Below, one piece after another: positions 27,600 through 37,715 of a stretch of 64,000 nt of DNA. Source of the stretch: Methylovorus glucosotrophus (lineage in GTDB: Bacteria > Pseudomonadota > Gammaproteobacteria > Burkholderiales > Methylophilaceae); contig NZ_VMSE01000001.1 in NCBI RefSeq assembly GCF_009858335.1, forward strand, positions 2,258,755-2,322,754, in the 5' to 3' direction. A program made the translations under genes and the position numbers. Positions within the stretch are counted from its first letter, which is position 1; each line of letters starts with the position of its first letter. Below the pieces are notes generated by a model. The model was not told where the DNA came from, ran no database searches, and saw nothing but the letters and a program-made list of their open reading frames with translations.

Positions 27600-28072
27600 T
27601 ACTTCAACTCCTCCAGAATCGCATCCACTTTTTCCTTGGTCAGGAATTCACACATGCGCTTGTTGTTGATATGGAACAAAGGCGCACCGCCGCAACAGCC
27701 CATGCACTCGCCTTCTTTGAGTGTGAATTTGCCATCAGGCGTGGTTTCGTTGAAGCCGATACCGAGGCGCTCCTGCAAATGGTCCACAATGACATCGGAG
27801 TCACGCAGCATGCAGGAGATATTGGTACAGACGGTGATCTTGTACTGCCCTACCGGTTCCAGTTCATACATATTGTAGAAACTGGCGACTTCCAGAGCGG
27901 CAATCGGCGGGATGCCCAGATACTCCGCCACAAAGGCCACTGTATCTTTGGACAACCAGCCTTTTTCGTCCTGGGCAATACGCAAGGCGGACATGACGGC
28001 TGCCTGACGACGGTCAGCCGGGTATTTGGTCAATTCGCGATCAATCTTGGCGAGGGATTCCTGAGACAACAT
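27599..28072 (-). CDS. nuoE: NADH-quinone oxidoreductase subunit E
   Basis: This 157-residue thioredoxin-fold subunit holds 2Fe-2S cluster N1a. The cysteine ligands are in CTNISC (C-x4-C) and CMGCC (C-x3-C), and the family block [15 protein letters not shown] precedes them. It overlaps nuoD and nuoF by one base on each side, indicating tight translational coupling. Confidence 0.96.
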   Translation of the reverse strand: MLSQESLAKIDRELTKYPADRRQAAVMSALRIAQDEKGWLSKDTVAFVAEYLGIPPIAALEVASFYNMYELEPVGQYKITVCTNISCMLRDSDVIVDHLQERLGIGFNETTPDGKFTLKEGECMGCCGGAPLFHINNKRMCEFLTKEKVDAILEELK

Positions 28073-29325
28073 TAGCGATCAATCTCCCCGAAAACGATAT
28101 CCTGTGTACCGATAATGGCCACCAGGTCGGCAATCATGTGGCCGCGCGTCATTTCATCCAGCGCTGCCAGATGCGGAAAACCAGGCGCACGAATTTTCAA
28201 ACGATAAGGCTTGTTCGCCCCATCCGAAATCAGGTAAATGCCAAACTCACCCTTGGGGTGTTCCACCGCTGCATAGGCTTCTCCGGCGGGCACATGAAAG
28301 CCTTCGGTAAACAGCTTGAAGTGGTGAATCAAGGACTCCATGTCCTGCTTCATGCCTTCACGGGCGGGTGGTGCCACCTTGTGATTGTCAGTAATCACCG
28401 GGCCAGGATTTTTGCGCAGCCAGTCTATGCATTGCTTGATGATGCGGTTGGATTGGCGCATTTCTTCGATACGCACCAGGTAACGGTCATAGCAATCGCC
28501 ATTTACGCCCACCGGGATGTCGAAATCCATCTTGTCGTAGACTTCGTAAGGCTGTTTCTTGCGCAGGTCCCAGGCGAAACCAGAACCGCGCAGCATGGGA
28601 CCGGACAAGCCCAGCGCCAAGGCACGCTCAGGCGTCACCACGCCAATACCCACTGTACGCTGCTTCCAGATACGGTTATCAGTCAGCAGGGTTTCGTATT
28701 CGTCCACATAGCCTGGGAAGCGGTTGGTAAAGTCTTCAATAAAGTCGAGCAAGGAGCCCTGGCGATTTTCATTGAGGCGCTTGATTTCATCCTTGGCGCG
28801 TACCGTCGAGCTTTCGTATTGCGGCATACGGGCTGGCAAATCACGATAGACACCGCCAGGCCGGTAGTAAGCAGCGTGCATGCGAGCGCCAGAGACGGCT
28901 TCATAGCAGTCAAACAGGTCTTCACGCTCGCGGAACGCGTACAGGAATACCGTCATCGCCCCCACGTCCAGCGCATGCGCACCCAGCCACAGCAGGTGAT
29001 TCAGCACGCGGGTAATTTCATCGAACATCACGCGGATGTATTGGGCGCGGATGGGGACTTCGAGCCCAAGCAGCTTTTCAATCGCCATGACATAGGCATG
29101 CTCGTTCGCCATCATCGACACATAATCGAGGCGATCCATATAAGGCACGGACTGCAGATAGGTGCGATTCTCGGCCAGCTTTTCCGTCGCACGGTGCAAC
29201 AGGCCAATGTGCGGATCGGCCCGCTGGATGACTTCGCCATCCAGCTCCAGCACCAGTCGCAGCACGCCGTGCGCAGCCGGGTGCTGGGGACCGAAGTTCA
29301 TGGTGTAGTTACGAATTTCAGCCAT
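28072..29325 (-). CDS. nuoD: NADH-quinone oxidoreductase subunit D
   Basis: This 417-residue subunit, related to the hydrogenase large subunit, forms the quinone site with NuoB. It starts [20 protein letters not shown], and the HPAAHG loop is the quinone-head binding region. [14 protein letters not shown] and the C-terminal FGEIDR are also typical. The ATG at 29325 was chosen rather than the longer frame because the family begins here. It overlaps the nuoC stop by eight bases. Confidence 0.97.
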   Translation of the reverse strand: MAEIRNYTMNFGPQHPAAHGVLRLVLELDGEVIQRADPHIGLLHRATEKLAENRTYLQSVPYMDRLDYVSMMANEHAYVMAIEKLLGLEVPIRAQYIRVMFDEITRVLNHLLWLGAHALDVGAMTVFLYAFREREDLFDCYEAVSGARMHAAYYRPGGVYRDLPARMPQYESSTVRAKDEIKRLNENRQGSLLDFIEDFTNRFPGYVDEYETLLTDNRIWKQRTVGIGVVTPERALALGLSGPMLRGSGFAWDLRKKQPYEVYDKMDFDIPVGVNGDCYDRYLVRIEEMRQSNRIIKQCIDWLRKNPGPVITDNHKVAPPAREGMKQDMESLIHHFKLFTEGFHVPAGEAYAAVEHPKGEFGIYLISDGANKPYRLKIRAPGFPHLAALDEMTRGHMIADLVAIIGTQDIVFGEIDR

Positions 29326-29914
29326 GATGGAAGCCCTCGTCACGAATAACGCGTGGCACGTTGTTGCGGGGATCAATCGTCACTGGCTGATAAATGACGC
29401 GCTGTTGCTCAGGGTCATAGCGCATTTCCACATTGCCTATCATCGGGAAATCCTTGCGGAAAGGGTGGCCTACAAAACCATAGTCGGTGAGCAGGCGGCG
29501 CAAATCAGGATGGCCTTCATACATGATGCCGTAAAGGTCGAAGGACTCGCGTTCAAACCAGTTGGCAACCGGCCACATATCCACCAGCGTAGGAAGTACG
29601 GGAAAATCATCATCTGCTGCGAATACCCGCAAACGTACACGCTGGTTCAAGCTGATGGAAAGAAAATGGTAGACCGTGGCAAAACGCAGCCCGCTCCAGC
29701 TGCCCTCCCCATACTCGGCATAGTCGACGCCACAGAGATCAATCAGCTGTTCAAACTTAAGCGAAGGATGGTCTCGCAGGATAAGGCAGACATCCAGCAT
29801 ATTGGCAACCGAGCATTCAATCGTCAATTCGCCGACATGGCTCACCAGACGGCCCAGCTTGTCTCCAAGCGCCGACTCGATATTGGCGGTAAGTTGTTGC
29901 AGACGGGAGCTCAT
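29318..29914 (-). CDS. nuoC: NADH-quinone oxidoreductase subunit C
   Basis: This 198-residue subunit is recognised by [21 protein letters not shown] and especially [38 protein letters not shown], the NuoC signature. The open frame extends much further upstream inside nuoB, but the ATG at 29914 ([17 protein letters not shown]) gives the family start and lies four bases after the nuoB stop. Confidence 0.96.
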   Translation of the reverse strand: MSSRLQQLTANIESALGDKLGRLVSHVGELTIECSVANMLDVCLILRDHPSLKFEQLIDLCGVDYAEYGEGSWSGLRFATVYHFLSISLNQRVRLRVFAADDDFPVLPTLVDMWPVANWFERESFDLYGIMYEGHPDLRRLLTDYGFVGHPFRKDFPMIGNVEMRYDPEQQRVIYQPVTIDPRNNVPRVIRDEGFHHG

Positions 29915-29918
29915 GTGA

Positions 29919-30395
29919 TCACCTGGCGATAGTATTGGTACGCTTGATTTTGTTTTGCAACTGGATGATGCCATAGAGCAGCGCCTCGGCTGTCGGTGGA
30001 CAACCTGGCACATATACATCGACAGGAACGATACGGTCACAGCCGCGAACAACAGCATACGAGTAATGGTAATAACCGCCGCCATTGGCACAGGAGCCCA
30101 TGGAAATAACCCAGCGCGGCTCGGCCATCTGGTCATATACCTTGCGCAGCGCAGGCGCCATTTTATTGACCAGCGTGCCTGCCACGATCATCACATCGGA
30201 TTGGCGAGGGCTTGGGCGGAATACAATGCCAAACCGGTCCAGATCATAACGGGATGCGCCCGCATGCATCATCTCCACCGCACAGCACGCCAGACCAAAC
30301 GTCATCGGCCACAGCGAACCCGTGCGCGTGTAATTGATGACCGTATCCAGCGTGGTCGTGACAAACCCTTTTTCCAGTACACCTTCAATACTCAT
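29919..30395 (-). CDS. nuoB: NADH-quinone oxidoreductase subunit B (cluster N2)
   Basis: This 158-residue subunit carries the terminal 4Fe-4S cluster N2. The adjacent cysteines are in [11 protein letters not shown], and the other ligands are in [12 protein letters not shown] and [15 protein letters not shown]. The ATG at 30395 ([15 protein letters not shown]) is the family start. It is 133 bp downstream of nuoA, a relatively long gap in which I see nothing else. Confidence 0.97.
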   Translation of the reverse strand: MSIEGVLEKGFVTTTLDTVINYTRTGSLWPMTFGLACCAVEMMHAGASRYDLDRFGIVFRPSPRQSDVMIVAGTLVNKMAPALRKVYDQMAEPRWVISMGSCANGGGYYHYSYAVVRGCDRIVPVDVYVPGCPPTAEALLYGIIQLQNKIKRTNTIAR

Positions 30396-30528
30396 GCAGA
30401 GACCCCGTAGTCGGCATCTACTTGCCATAAAGCAGGTAGCAGAGCGATAACAATATGCGTAATGGATAGCAAGGCAGCGGACTGAACATGCGCCGCCAAT
30501 GGCACATTACCAGGACAGCGATTGAGGT

Positions 30529-30891
30529 TTATTCCCACTCGAGCGCCCCCTTCATCCATTCGTAGACGAAACCCACCACCAGAATTCCCAGGAAAACCAG
30601 CATGGCAATAAAACCGAAAAGACCAATTTCCTGCAGCACAACGGCCCAGGGAAAGAGGAAAGCGATTTCAAGATCGAACAGGATAAAGAGGATAGCGACG
30701 AGGTAATAACGTACGTCGAATTTCATGCGAGCGTCTTCGAAAGCTTCGAAGCCGCATTCATAGGGAGAATTTTTTTCGGCGTCAGGGCGGCTGGGGGCCA
30801 CCACTTTGCCAAGGACAATAGGGGCTATACCGACGGCTAAACCGACGATGATGAACAGTAATATAGGAAAGTAGTTTTCCAGCATGTTCAC
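30529..30891 (-). CDS. nuoA: NADH-quinone oxidoreductase subunit A
   Basis: This 120-residue three-helix membrane subunit is identified by [42 protein letters not shown], the NuoA signature with the surface loop and conserved acidic residues. It is the first gene of the 14-gene operon; tRNA-Leu lies 49 bp upstream on the same strand, so the promoter may be shared. The start is at ATG 30891 or 30885. Confidence 0.96.
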   Translation of the reverse strand: MNMLENYFPILLFIIVGLAVGIAPIVLGKVVAPSRPDAEKNSPYECGFEAFEDARMKFDVRYYLVAILFILFDLEIAFLFPWAVVLQEIGLFGFIAMLVFLGILVVGFVYEWMKGALEWE

Positions 30892-30940
30892 GCCCCAATT
30901 TAACTCAATGCACCTAATTGTGATTGAGTATTTTAATTAT

Positions 30941-31025
30941 TGGTGCCGTCGATGAGACTCGAACTCATACGTCTTTCGACACTACCCCCTCAAGATAGCG
31001 TGTCTACCAATTCCACCACGACGGC
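30941..31025 (-). tRNA. tRNA-Leu(GAG)
   Basis: This 85-nt class II tRNA lies on the minus strand with encoded CCA. The acceptor GCCGTCG pairs with CGACGGC, the D arm GTGGAATTGGTAGACAC is typical of leucine tRNAs, the anticodon loop CTTGAGG gives GAG, and a long variable arm (GTGTCGAAAGACGT) is present. It lies between secG and nuoA. Confidence 0.97.
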
Positions 31026-31054
31026 AAGTCTGGCTGCTAAAGCCAATACAACTA

Positions 31055-31405
31055 TTACTGCGGCACATCCTTTGCTGGTGAGGATTCAGCAGGTTTGGCT
31101 GGCGCGCTTTCGCTTGCCTTGCCAGGTGCAACAACAGAATTCGTTGGGAGCTTGACGACGCTTGAACCTTGGGTGCGGTGGCTGGACATGTAAGCCAGGG
31201 TCAAGCTGGTAGCAAAGAAGATGGCCACAAAAACAGCGGTGGCACGACTCATGAAGTTGGAGGATCCGCTAACACCGAACAGGCTGCCTGAAGCACCACT
31301 ACCAAAAGCGGCACCCATATCAGCACCCTTGCCGTGCTGAAGCAATACCAATCCGATAACACCGAGTGCAGCCAATACGTGCGCAATTGATACTAAAGTT
31401 TCCAT
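31055..31405 (-). CDS. secG: Protein-export membrane protein SecG
   Basis: This 116-residue accessory subunit of the SecYEG translocon has two membrane segments: LVSIAHVLAALGVIGLVLLQ and ATAVFVAIFFATSLTLAYM. The GKGADMGAAFGSGASGSLFG loop between them is the SecG signature. The C-terminal tail is Ala/Ser/Pro/Lys-rich. It follows tpiA after 50 bp and precedes tRNA-Leu, a conserved betaproteobacterial order. Confidence 0.95.
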   Translation of the reverse strand: METLVSIAHVLAALGVIGLVLLQHGKGADMGAAFGSGASGSLFGVSGSSNFMSRATAVFVAIFFATSLTLAYMSSHRTQGSSVVKLPTNSVVAPGKASESAPAKPAESSPAKDVPQ

Positions 31406-31455
31406 GTTCTCTCAAATCCACTGCTTAAGTCAGCTTTAGTTTGATTTTATCAAAT

Positions 31456-32211
31456 CTACTGACAAGCAGCGCGACAAATTTCCTCAAAATCGTTGGCATT
31501 CAATGAACATCTGCCAATCAAACCGCCGTCTATATCCGGCATAACGAATAATTGTGACGCATTTAGGGGATTTACGCTACCCCCATACAGAATTCTTACG
31601 GTTTCTGCCGCATGCACATCCAGCGCGGCGATTCTATCACGGATAAACGCATGTACCTGCTGCGCCTGTTCCGGTGTTGCAGATAAACCCGTGCCGATGG
31701 CCCATACCGGTTCATAGGAAACAACCGCATGTGCAAACACGCCAGCCCCCACCGTCTTCAGCACGGCATCAATCTGGCTGGCAATCACTTGATGGCACAG
31801 GCCGGACTCGCGCTCGGCCAGGGTTTCTCCCAGGCAAAGCACAGGCGTGATGCCCGATTTGCGCGCCACCACAAATTTGGCGGCAATATTCTCGTCGCTT
31901 TCGCAATAGGCGGTACTGCGCTCGGAGTGCCCCACAATCACATAACTGGCACCAAAGTCCTTGAGCATGCGCGCACTGACTTCTCCGGTGTATGCTCCGA
32001 CTTCATGCTTGGCAACATTCTGTGCGCCCCAGGCAATATGGCTGCCCTGCAGCTCCTGCTGCGCCTGAAACAGATAAGGGTATGGCACGCAGACGGCAAA
32101 ATCGGCCGAGGTCAAATGATCAAGCCGCTGCCTGAATGCATCAAACAGCACCTTGTTTTGCGCAAGGTCGCCATGCATTTTCCAATTAGCGACCACCAGC
32201 TTACGACGCAT
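31456..32211 (-). CDS. tpiA: Triose-phosphate isomerase
   Basis: This 251-residue glycolytic/gluconeogenic enzyme interconverts dihydroxyacetone phosphate and glyceraldehyde 3-phosphate. The catalytic residues are visible: Lys in VANWKMHG (about 11), His in VIVGHSERS (about 95) and Glu in [13 protein letters not shown] (about 167). The phosphate-binding [12 protein letters not shown] and [10 protein letters not shown] are also present, the last with Arg-Cys where most enzymes have Gly-Ala. Length is standard. Confidence 0.97.
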   Translation of the reverse strand: MRRKLVVANWKMHGDLAQNKVLFDAFRQRLDHLTSADFAVCVPYPYLFQAQQELQGSHIAWGAQNVAKHEVGAYTGEVSARMLKDFGASYVIVGHSERSTAYCESDENIAAKFVVARKSGITPVLCLGETLAERESGLCHQVIASQIDAVLKTVGAGVFAHAVVSYEPVWAIGTGLSATPEQAQQVHAFIRDRIAALDVHAAETVRILYGGSVNPLNASQLFVMPDIDGGLIGRCSLNANDFEEICRAACQ

Positions 32212-32260
32212 ATGAATACCTAAAAATTTTCCGAATGGTACCGTGCAGCCTGCTCGGCAG

Positions 32261-33970
32261 TCAATTTGACTGCGCCGCCACAGGCTGCCAGTGCTTGATC
32301 AGCAACTGTACGTTGCGGGCGCCGTTAAAGGCATTGGTCTGCAATTCATACACCGCCGTGACATACTGCGGCAAAAACTCTTCCTGCCGGAAAAATATCG
32401 CATCCACGGCGCGTCCTCGGGTCGACAAAGTGAGCTTGAGATGCTTGCCACCGACAATCCGTTGCGCCACCACCTCAAAATCGTCGCAAAACATCGGGGG
32501 AGGAAATCCCTGCCCCCACACCTGGCGCTGCAGCGCCACCGCTACATCCCAGTGCATGTCATCCAGCGTCAGCGCGCCGTCGACTTCAATAATCGACTCC
32601 AGATCAGCCGGGGTCAGCAACCCTGTCACCACCGACTCAAAACCCAGCCGGAAACGCTCCATATCCTCTTCGCGAATACTCAATCCGGCCGCCATGGCAT
32701 GTCCGCCAAACTTGAGTATCAGATCAGGTTCGCGCTTGGACAGCAGATCCAGCGCGTCGCGCAGATGCAACCCGGGTATAGAGCGCCCCGAACCTTTGAG
32801 CACCCCATCGCCTGCCTGGGCAAATGCAATCACCGGACGGTGGTAACGCTCCTTGATGCGCGATGCCAGAATGCCTATTACCCCCTGATGCCAGTCCGGC
32901 TGATACAAACTCAGGCTGTAGCGGCCTTCCGCATCCAGGCCATCCAGCTCAGCCAGCGCACTTTCCTGCATATCCGCCTCTATGCTGCGACGTTCATGGT
33001 TGAGGGCATGCAACTGCTGGGCCATGGCATGGGCCGATGGCTCATCCTCCGCCAGAAGACAGCTGATGCCCAGCGTCATGTCATCCAGGCGCCCTGCCGC
33101 ATTCAGCCTTGGCCCCACGCTGAACCCCAGATCCTGCGCGCAACTGGTGGCGGGCTCGCGGCCAGCCAGCCGCATCAGCCATAAAATACCCGGACTGCAC
33201 TGGCCGGCACGAATACGCCGCAGCCCCTGCTCAACCAGAATGCGGTTGTTGTCATCCAGTTTGACCAGGTCAGCCACCGTTCCCAAGGCCACCAAGTCGA
33301 GCAGGCTGGTCAGATTCGGCTCAGCCTTGCCCTCAAACAAGCCTCTCGCCCGCATCTCGGCACGCAAAGCCAGCATCACATAAAACGCCACGCCCACGCC
33401 AGCAAGATGCTTGCTGGGGAAATCGCAGCCATGCTGATTGGGATTCACAATGCAGGCGGCTGCCGGCACATGGTCGCCGGGCAAATGGTGATCCGTCACC
33501 AGCACGGACATGCCCAGGGCATTAGCACGCGCCACCCCATCGACGCTGGCAATGCCATTATCCACGGTGATGATGAAATCCGGCTTGGACTGGGCAGCAA
33601 GCTCTACAATTTCCGGCGTCAGGCCGTAGCCATACTCAAAGCGATTAGGCACCAGAAAATCCACTACCGCGCCCAGCATGCGCAAGCCGCGCACCATCAC
33701 GGCGGTGGCGGTTGCCCCGTCTGCATCATAATCGCCGACGACCAGCAGAGAGCGCTTTGCGACAATCGCATCTGCCAGCAAAGCCGCCATGCGGGTGTTA
33801 TTGGTCAGACGATCAGGAGGAATCAGCCCGGCGAGCGAGGCTTCAAGCTGCACTGGCGTTTTAACTCCGCGCGCCGCCAGCAGCTGCGCCAGCAATGGCG
33901 ACAAGCCACTGGCTGCCAGCGTGGCAGCAGCAGCCTCGTCAGGCTCGCGTCTTACAATATTAACCACCAA
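32261..33970 (-). CDS. recJ: Single-stranded-DNA-specific exonuclease RecJ
   Basis: This 569-residue DHH-family 5'-3' exonuclease acts in recombination and mismatch repair. Metal-binding motifs are [14 protein letters not shown] (motif I), [16 protein letters not shown] (the DHH motif) and the later [16 protein letters not shown] with [10 protein letters not shown] of the DHHA1 domain. The C-terminal OB-fold region is present. The start overlaps the end of the RpfE-like gene by 11 bases, so they are co-transcribed. Confidence 0.96.
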   Translation of the reverse strand: MVVNIVRREPDEAAAATLAASGLSPLLAQLLAARGVKTPVQLEASLAGLIPPDRLTNNTRMAALLADAIVAKRSLLVVGDYDADGATATAVMVRGLRMLGAVVDFLVPNRFEYGYGLTPEIVELAAQSKPDFIITVDNGIASVDGVARANALGMSVLVTDHHLPGDHVPAAACIVNPNQHGCDFPSKHLAGVGVAFYVMLALRAEMRARGLFEGKAEPNLTSLLDLVALGTVADLVKLDDNNRILVEQGLRRIRAGQCSPGILWLMRLAGREPATSCAQDLGFSVGPRLNAAGRLDDMTLGISCLLAEDEPSAHAMAQQLHALNHERRSIEADMQESALAELDGLDAEGRYSLSLYQPDWHQGVIGILASRIKERYHRPVIAFAQAGDGVLKGSGRSIPGLHLRDALDLLSKREPDLILKFGGHAMAAGLSIREEDMERFRLGFESVVTGLLTPADLESIIEVDGALTLDDMHWDVAVALQRQVWGQGFPPPMFCDDFEVVAQRIVGGKHLKLTLSTRGRAVDAIFFRQEEFLPQYVTAVYELQTNAFNGARNVQLLIKHWQPVAAQSN

Positions 33971-34925
33971 GCACCTCCGTCCACGGTCTGGATTTACGCC
34001 AGAATTGATAGGTATCCCATTTGTTCACGCGACACTGCAATACCCGATCTCCCAAAGCAATATTCAATTCCAGCTGACTTAGCCCCCCGCGACGTAGCGC
34101 CTGCCATAGCATGGGCAATCCATTCACCACCGCGGCTGCCGACTCAACCGGAACCAGCCAGGCCTGCGTCGCTTCATGCCGTAGCAATTCGCGAATATCC
34201 TGCGGCACCGCATGGCATTCGCCTGCCTGCAGGGTAGCCAGACCACGCGCCACGGCATCCTCAGCAAAAAGCAGCGGCAATACCCGGGGGGATTTCGCTG
34301 GCAAGACGCCGCCGCCATAGACCCACAGGCCGCTTACCGGCAATGCGCCCTGCGCCTCGCGCGCCTGATTTAGCGGATGCTCGAACAGCAACATCTGCAC
34401 TTCATTCAAAACAGCATTCCAGAAAGCCGCATCCTGCCCATGCGGCAACAGGCCGCGAATATCGCGCCCCATTGCCACATCGACCGGGGTTGTTTGAATA
34501 TGCGACGGCGCTTGCACCTGCAAATACCAGCGATCAGCGCAATGCGGGCTCTGTGCAAACTTAAGTCCCTGCTCCGCAAAATGCTCATTCAATAAAGTCA
34601 GCAAGCTATCCGCCTCTGCTTTTTGCAGCGACAAGGCCTCAGGCCCGGCAATCGTAAAAGAGTCGCGCTGCAGTTGCAGATGCACAGGCTGGGCAAAAAA
34701 CACATACTCGGTCGACAATGAAAGGCCGTCAGCCAGCGCCGCCAATGACGCCAGCGGCCAGTCTTGCTGCCTGGCAAGACCCGCGCTGCTGCACAATATC
34801 TCATCAATGGTCGTCGTCAGGAATTCGCGTCGACCTACCGCCAGCAAACGCTCAAAGGTCGCCGCCACGGCGGGACTCATGGTCATTAATGTGTGCGGTG
34901 TTTTCAGGAAAATCTGGAGATTCAC
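33960..34925 (-). CDS. RpfE-like protein of unknown function
   Basis: This 321-residue protein has no signal or membrane segments. The blocks GLSLSTEYVFFAQPVHLQLQRDSF, LLPHGQDAAFWNAVLNEVQMLLFEHP and LPVSGLWVYGGGVLP are typical of the family annotated as regulatory protein RpfE or as phosphoglycerate mutase-like. In Xanthomonas rpfE also lies next to recJ. The biochemical role is unknown, although the name comes from an effect on extracellular enzymes in Xanthomonas. It overlaps recJ by 11 bases. Confidence 0.75.
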   Translation of the reverse strand: MNLQIFLKTPHTLMTMSPAVAATFERLLAVGRREFLTTTIDEILCSSAGLARQQDWPLASLAALADGLSLSTEYVFFAQPVHLQLQRDSFTIAGPEALSLQKAEADSLLTLLNEHFAEQGLKFAQSPHCADRWYLQVQAPSHIQTTPVDVAMGRDIRGLLPHGQDAAFWNAVLNEVQMLLFEHPLNQAREAQGALPVSGLWVYGGGVLPAKSPRVLPLLFAEDAVARGLATLQAGECHAVPQDIRELLRHEATQAWLVPVESAAAVVNGLPMLWQALRRGGLSQLELNIALGDRVLQCRVNKWDTYQFWRKSRPWTEVLGG

Positions 34926-35005
34926 TTCAGGTTCACTTAGATGTCACTTTGTTATACGCCGTGCAGGCGCTAAGATATATTCAACTTAACAGAATGATAC
35001 GCTAT

Positions 35006-35458
35006 ATGGATCTCATTTTATGGCGTCATGCCGAAGCAGACGACACCTCACCTGACATCACTCGCGCACTCACGGCCAATGGTAAAAAGCAGGCCGCTGT
35101 CATGGGCGAATGGTTACGCCAGCACTTGCCCCCCGCTACTCGCATTATCGTGAGCCCGGCCACGCGCACCCAGCAAACTGCGCTGGCACTGGGGATGGAT
35201 TTCACGACAGTCGACGCCCTCGCCCCCGGCGCCGCTCCGCATGATGTATTGCAAGCCGCCGGCTGGCCCAAGGCTCAGGGCTCAGTGCTGGTTGTCGGGC
35301 ATCAACCCTCGCTTGGTATGGCGGCTGCGCTGGCCATGAGCGGAAAAATTCAGTACTGGTGCGTCAAGAAAGGCAATATCTGGTGGCTGAGCAATCGCCA
35401 GCGCGCCCATGAAGACCAGACCATTTTGCGTGCGGTTATCTCGCCGGATCATCTATAA
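35006..35458 (+). CDS. sixA: Phosphohistidine phosphatase SixA family protein
   Basis: This 150-residue histidine-phosphatase-superfamily protein begins MDLILWRHAEAD; the RHA(E) motif gives the phospho-accepting His at about residue 8. VVGHQPSLGMAAAL supplies the second catalytic His, and IIVSPATRTQQTA carries a conserved Arg. SixA removes phosphate from His phosphotransfer domains or from phosphotransferase proteins, though substrates vary. An in-frame ATG lies 12 bases earlier; I chose 35006 because the family starts there. It is divergent from the RpfE-like gene. Confidence 0.88.
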   Translation: MDLILWRHAEADDTSPDITRALTANGKKQAAVMGEWLRQHLPPATRIIVSPATRTQQTALALGMDFTTVDALAPGAAPHDVLQAAGWPKAQGSVLVVGHQPSLGMAAALAMSGKIQYWCVKKGNIWWLSNRQRAHEDQTILRAVISPDHL

Positions 35459-35625
35459 AACGCGTTACCTGGAGATATATCGCAAGCCTGTTGGTTGCAT
35501 CCCATAACGCTCAGCATGCAAAATCAAGCGCCCAAGCATAAACAGACACAAGAAGAAATGCCGCGCGGAATAACGTGGTCAGCCACCGGCTGGCACAACA
35601 GGCCGGCAAACAAGGAAGACTGAAT

Positions 35626-36258
35626 TTGAGAACCGTACTGATCGCCAACCCCAAGGGAGGCAGCGGCAAAACCACACTGGCCACCAATCTTGCCGGGTAC
35701 TTTGCCAGCCGTGGACGCCATGTCGTGCTGTCGGACATGGACAGGCAGCAATCTTCCCTGCAATGGCTGGAGCGCAGACCGAGTCAATTACCCTTGATTC
35801 ATGGCATGGATGGTCGCGGCAGACACGCAGACAGCCTGAGTGCAGACTGGACCATCATCGACTCCCCCGCCGGACTGCGCGGCGACAAGCTGACCGATGC
35901 TGTAAAAACAGCCGACTGGGTGATTGTGCCCATCCAGCCCTCGGCCTTTGATATTGGCGCCAGCCAGGAATTTCTTGAAACCCTGCGCGAAGAAAAAGCC
36001 GTGCGCAAAGAGCGTACCTTTGTCGCCGTCGTCGGCATGCGCATCGACAGCCGTACCCGTTCGGCAGCGAATTTGCAGCGCTATCTGGATAAAAGCGGCT
36101 TCCCCGTCATGGGCAACCTGCGGGATGCGCAGATTTATGCCCTGGTGGCCGAGCAAGGCGCCAGCCTGTTTGACATTCGCCCATCGCAGGTCGCTCGTGA
36201 TTTGCAGCAATGGGCCCCGTTGCTGCACTGGCTGGTGAACGCAGACCGCAATGCCTAA
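35626..36258 (+). CDS. Orphan ParA/MinD-type ATPase
   Basis: This 210-residue deviant-Walker ATPase has PKGGSGKTTLATNLAGYFA as the Walker A loop with the signature Lys, VVLSDMDRQQSSL as switch I, and ADWTIIDSPAG as Walker B. There is no parB nearby. I chose the TTG at 35626 because AAGGAAG sits seven bases upstream and the family begins here; the frame is open for 17 more codons. It overlaps the following CYTH/CHAD gene by eight bases. Relatives position cellular cargo, but the cargo here is unknown. Confidence 0.82.
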   Translation: MRTVLIANPKGGSGKTTLATNLAGYFASRGRHVVLSDMDRQQSSLQWLERRPSQLPLIHGMDGRGRHADSLSADWTIIDSPAGLRGDKLTDAVKTADWVIVPIQPSAFDIGASQEFLETLREEKAVRKERTFVAVVGMRIDSRTRSAANLQRYLDKSGFPVMGNLRDAQIYALVAEQGASLFDIRPSQVARDLQQWAPLLHWLVNADRNA

Positions 36259-37261
36259 TGAAATAGAACTGAAGCTGCGCATAGACGCGGCTGACACAAC
36301 GCGCCTGTTCAATCACCCAGCACTGACGCATGGGCTGGAGCATGGCCCGCTTACGCGCCAGCTCATCAGCACGTACTTCGACACCCCCGACCTGCGTTTG
36401 CTGGATGCCGAGATCAGCCTGCGCGTGCGCAGCATGTCCGGCGGCTGGTTTCAGGCGGTAAAAGCCGCGGGCTCCTCCGTCGCCGGCCTCCACCAGCGCA
36501 TGGAGTGGGAAGACATTATCAGCGGCAGCGAGCCTGATTTCAGCAAAATCACCGAACCCGGGCTGGCTGCCATATTTGCCGACCGGCAATTGCGCGATGC
36601 CTTGCAGCCCCTGTTCGTGACCGATGTAGCACGCACCGAATGGCAACTGCGCATGCCTGACGGCACGGCGCTGGAAGTGGCTCTTGATCTGGGCGAGCTG
36701 CAAGTGGGCAGCCATATTCGCGAAACCATCAGCGAAGTCGAGATCGAACTGAAAAGTGGCGATGCCGCACAGGTATTTTCGCTGGCGCTGGCTTTGCAGG
36801 CAGATATTCCGCTCACCATCGAAAACATCAGCAAGGCACAGCGCGGCTATGGACATTACCGCACGCTGCCGCCATCGCTTTCCACCCTGGCGCTGGCTGC
36901 ATTGCCGCAAGCTCTCGATAAAGCGGCGCTGACCAAGCTGGTGTGGGCATGCGTGCATCAAGTGCAAAGCAAGCAAGCCTTGCTGGAAGCAGACGACACT
37001 CAACTCCAGCAGCATGCCATCGCCGAGATCCGTAGCACCTTGCAATACCTGCTAAGCGCACTGCAGCTCTTCAAATCCACGCCTGCTGCATTGCTGACCG
37101 AATACCACTGGCTGCACGATACGGCCCATGCCACGCAGCCGGATGACCAAGCAGCAGCGCATCACATCCACACGCTGTTGCATAGCCAGCGTTGCCAGCG
37201 CCTGCTGCTGCAAACCGGCGCCTGGCTGCTGGCCCAGGCAACGCTTGTCCAGCCCCGGTAA
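36251..37261 (+). CDS. CYTH-CHAD domain protein (triphosphatase-like)
   Basis: This 336-residue protein begins with the CYTH motif EIELKLRID (ExExK), followed by STYFDTPDLRLLDAEISLRVR, the triphosphate tunnel-metalloenzyme core, with the acidic strand EVEIELKSG completing it by about residue 185. The rest (about 205-330) is helical and CHAD-like, but it is short and the usual repeated H/R-rich pattern is weak (HAIAEIRSTLQYLLSALQLF). CYTH-CHAD proteins hydrolyse inorganic triphosphate or bind polyphosphate. It overlaps the ParA-type gene by eight bases. Confidence 0.82.
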   Translation: MPNEIELKLRIDAADTTRLFNHPALTHGLEHGPLTRQLISTYFDTPDLRLLDAEISLRVRSMSGGWFQAVKAAGSSVAGLHQRMEWEDIISGSEPDFSKITEPGLAAIFADRQLRDALQPLFVTDVARTEWQLRMPDGTALEVALDLGELQVGSHIRETISEVEIELKSGDAAQVFSLALALQADIPLTIENISKAQRGYGHYRTLPPSLSTLALAALPQALDKAALTKLVWACVHQVQSKQALLEADDTQLQQHAIAEIRSTLQYLLSALQLFKSTPAALLTEYHWLHDTAHATQPDDQAAAHHIHTLLHSQRCQRLLLQTGAWLLAQATLVQPR

Positions 37262-37312
37262 GCTCTGCATAATGGGTAACCGCTTTTAGCCTCATCAGCA
37301 CAAGGGAATACC

Positions 37313-37687
37313 ATGAATCTCGAGAAAGTCATTTTCGGTTTTTTTATCCTGTTGGCATTGACGCTGAATTTCGGCTTTTTTATCGGCGACATTGATAACC
37401 CGCACCATCACCACGCCTATGAGCTGTATGTCGCGATTGTGGTGAATCTGATTGCCACCGTGCTCAAGTTCGGCGACCGCACGCATATTGGGGCCATTCA
37501 CCTGGCCACCAGCCTGGTCGCGGATCTGCAACTGATTGCCGCGGCTATCCTTTGGGCAGCAGCAGGCACGCAGGGTGATGACCCCAGCGTTATCGTCAGT
37601 GTGGTCTCGCTCTCGGGCGGCGCACTGCTTGCCAACATCACCTCCGTGGTTCTGCTGATTGCAGAAACCATCCAGATCAAGCGCTAG
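37313..37687 (+). CDS. DUF6394 family membrane protein
   Basis: This 124-residue protein of about four hydrophobic stretches begins MNLEKVIFGFFILLALTLNF and contains the HHHHAYELY motif, GDRTHIGAIHLATSLVADLQ and LSGGALLANITSVVL. It matches my recollection of the DUF6394 family found next to ion-channel genes. The role is unknown; a channel-associated role is inferred only from its position 28 bp before the potassium-channel-like gene. Confidence 0.75.
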   Translation: MNLEKVIFGFFILLALTLNFGFFIGDIDNPHHHHAYELYVAIVVNLIATVLKFGDRTHIGAIHLATSLVADLQLIAAAILWAAAGTQGDDPSVIVSVVSLSGGALLANITSVVLLIAETIQIKR

Positions 37688-37715
37688 GCCAAGGCAAGCA
37701 CAAAGCCGCCACGCC

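Noticed and set aside
29318..30136. nuoC frame extended by more than 70 codons into nuoB
   Set aside because: The extension lies in another frame of nuoB and the family start is at 29914, four bases after the nuoB stop.
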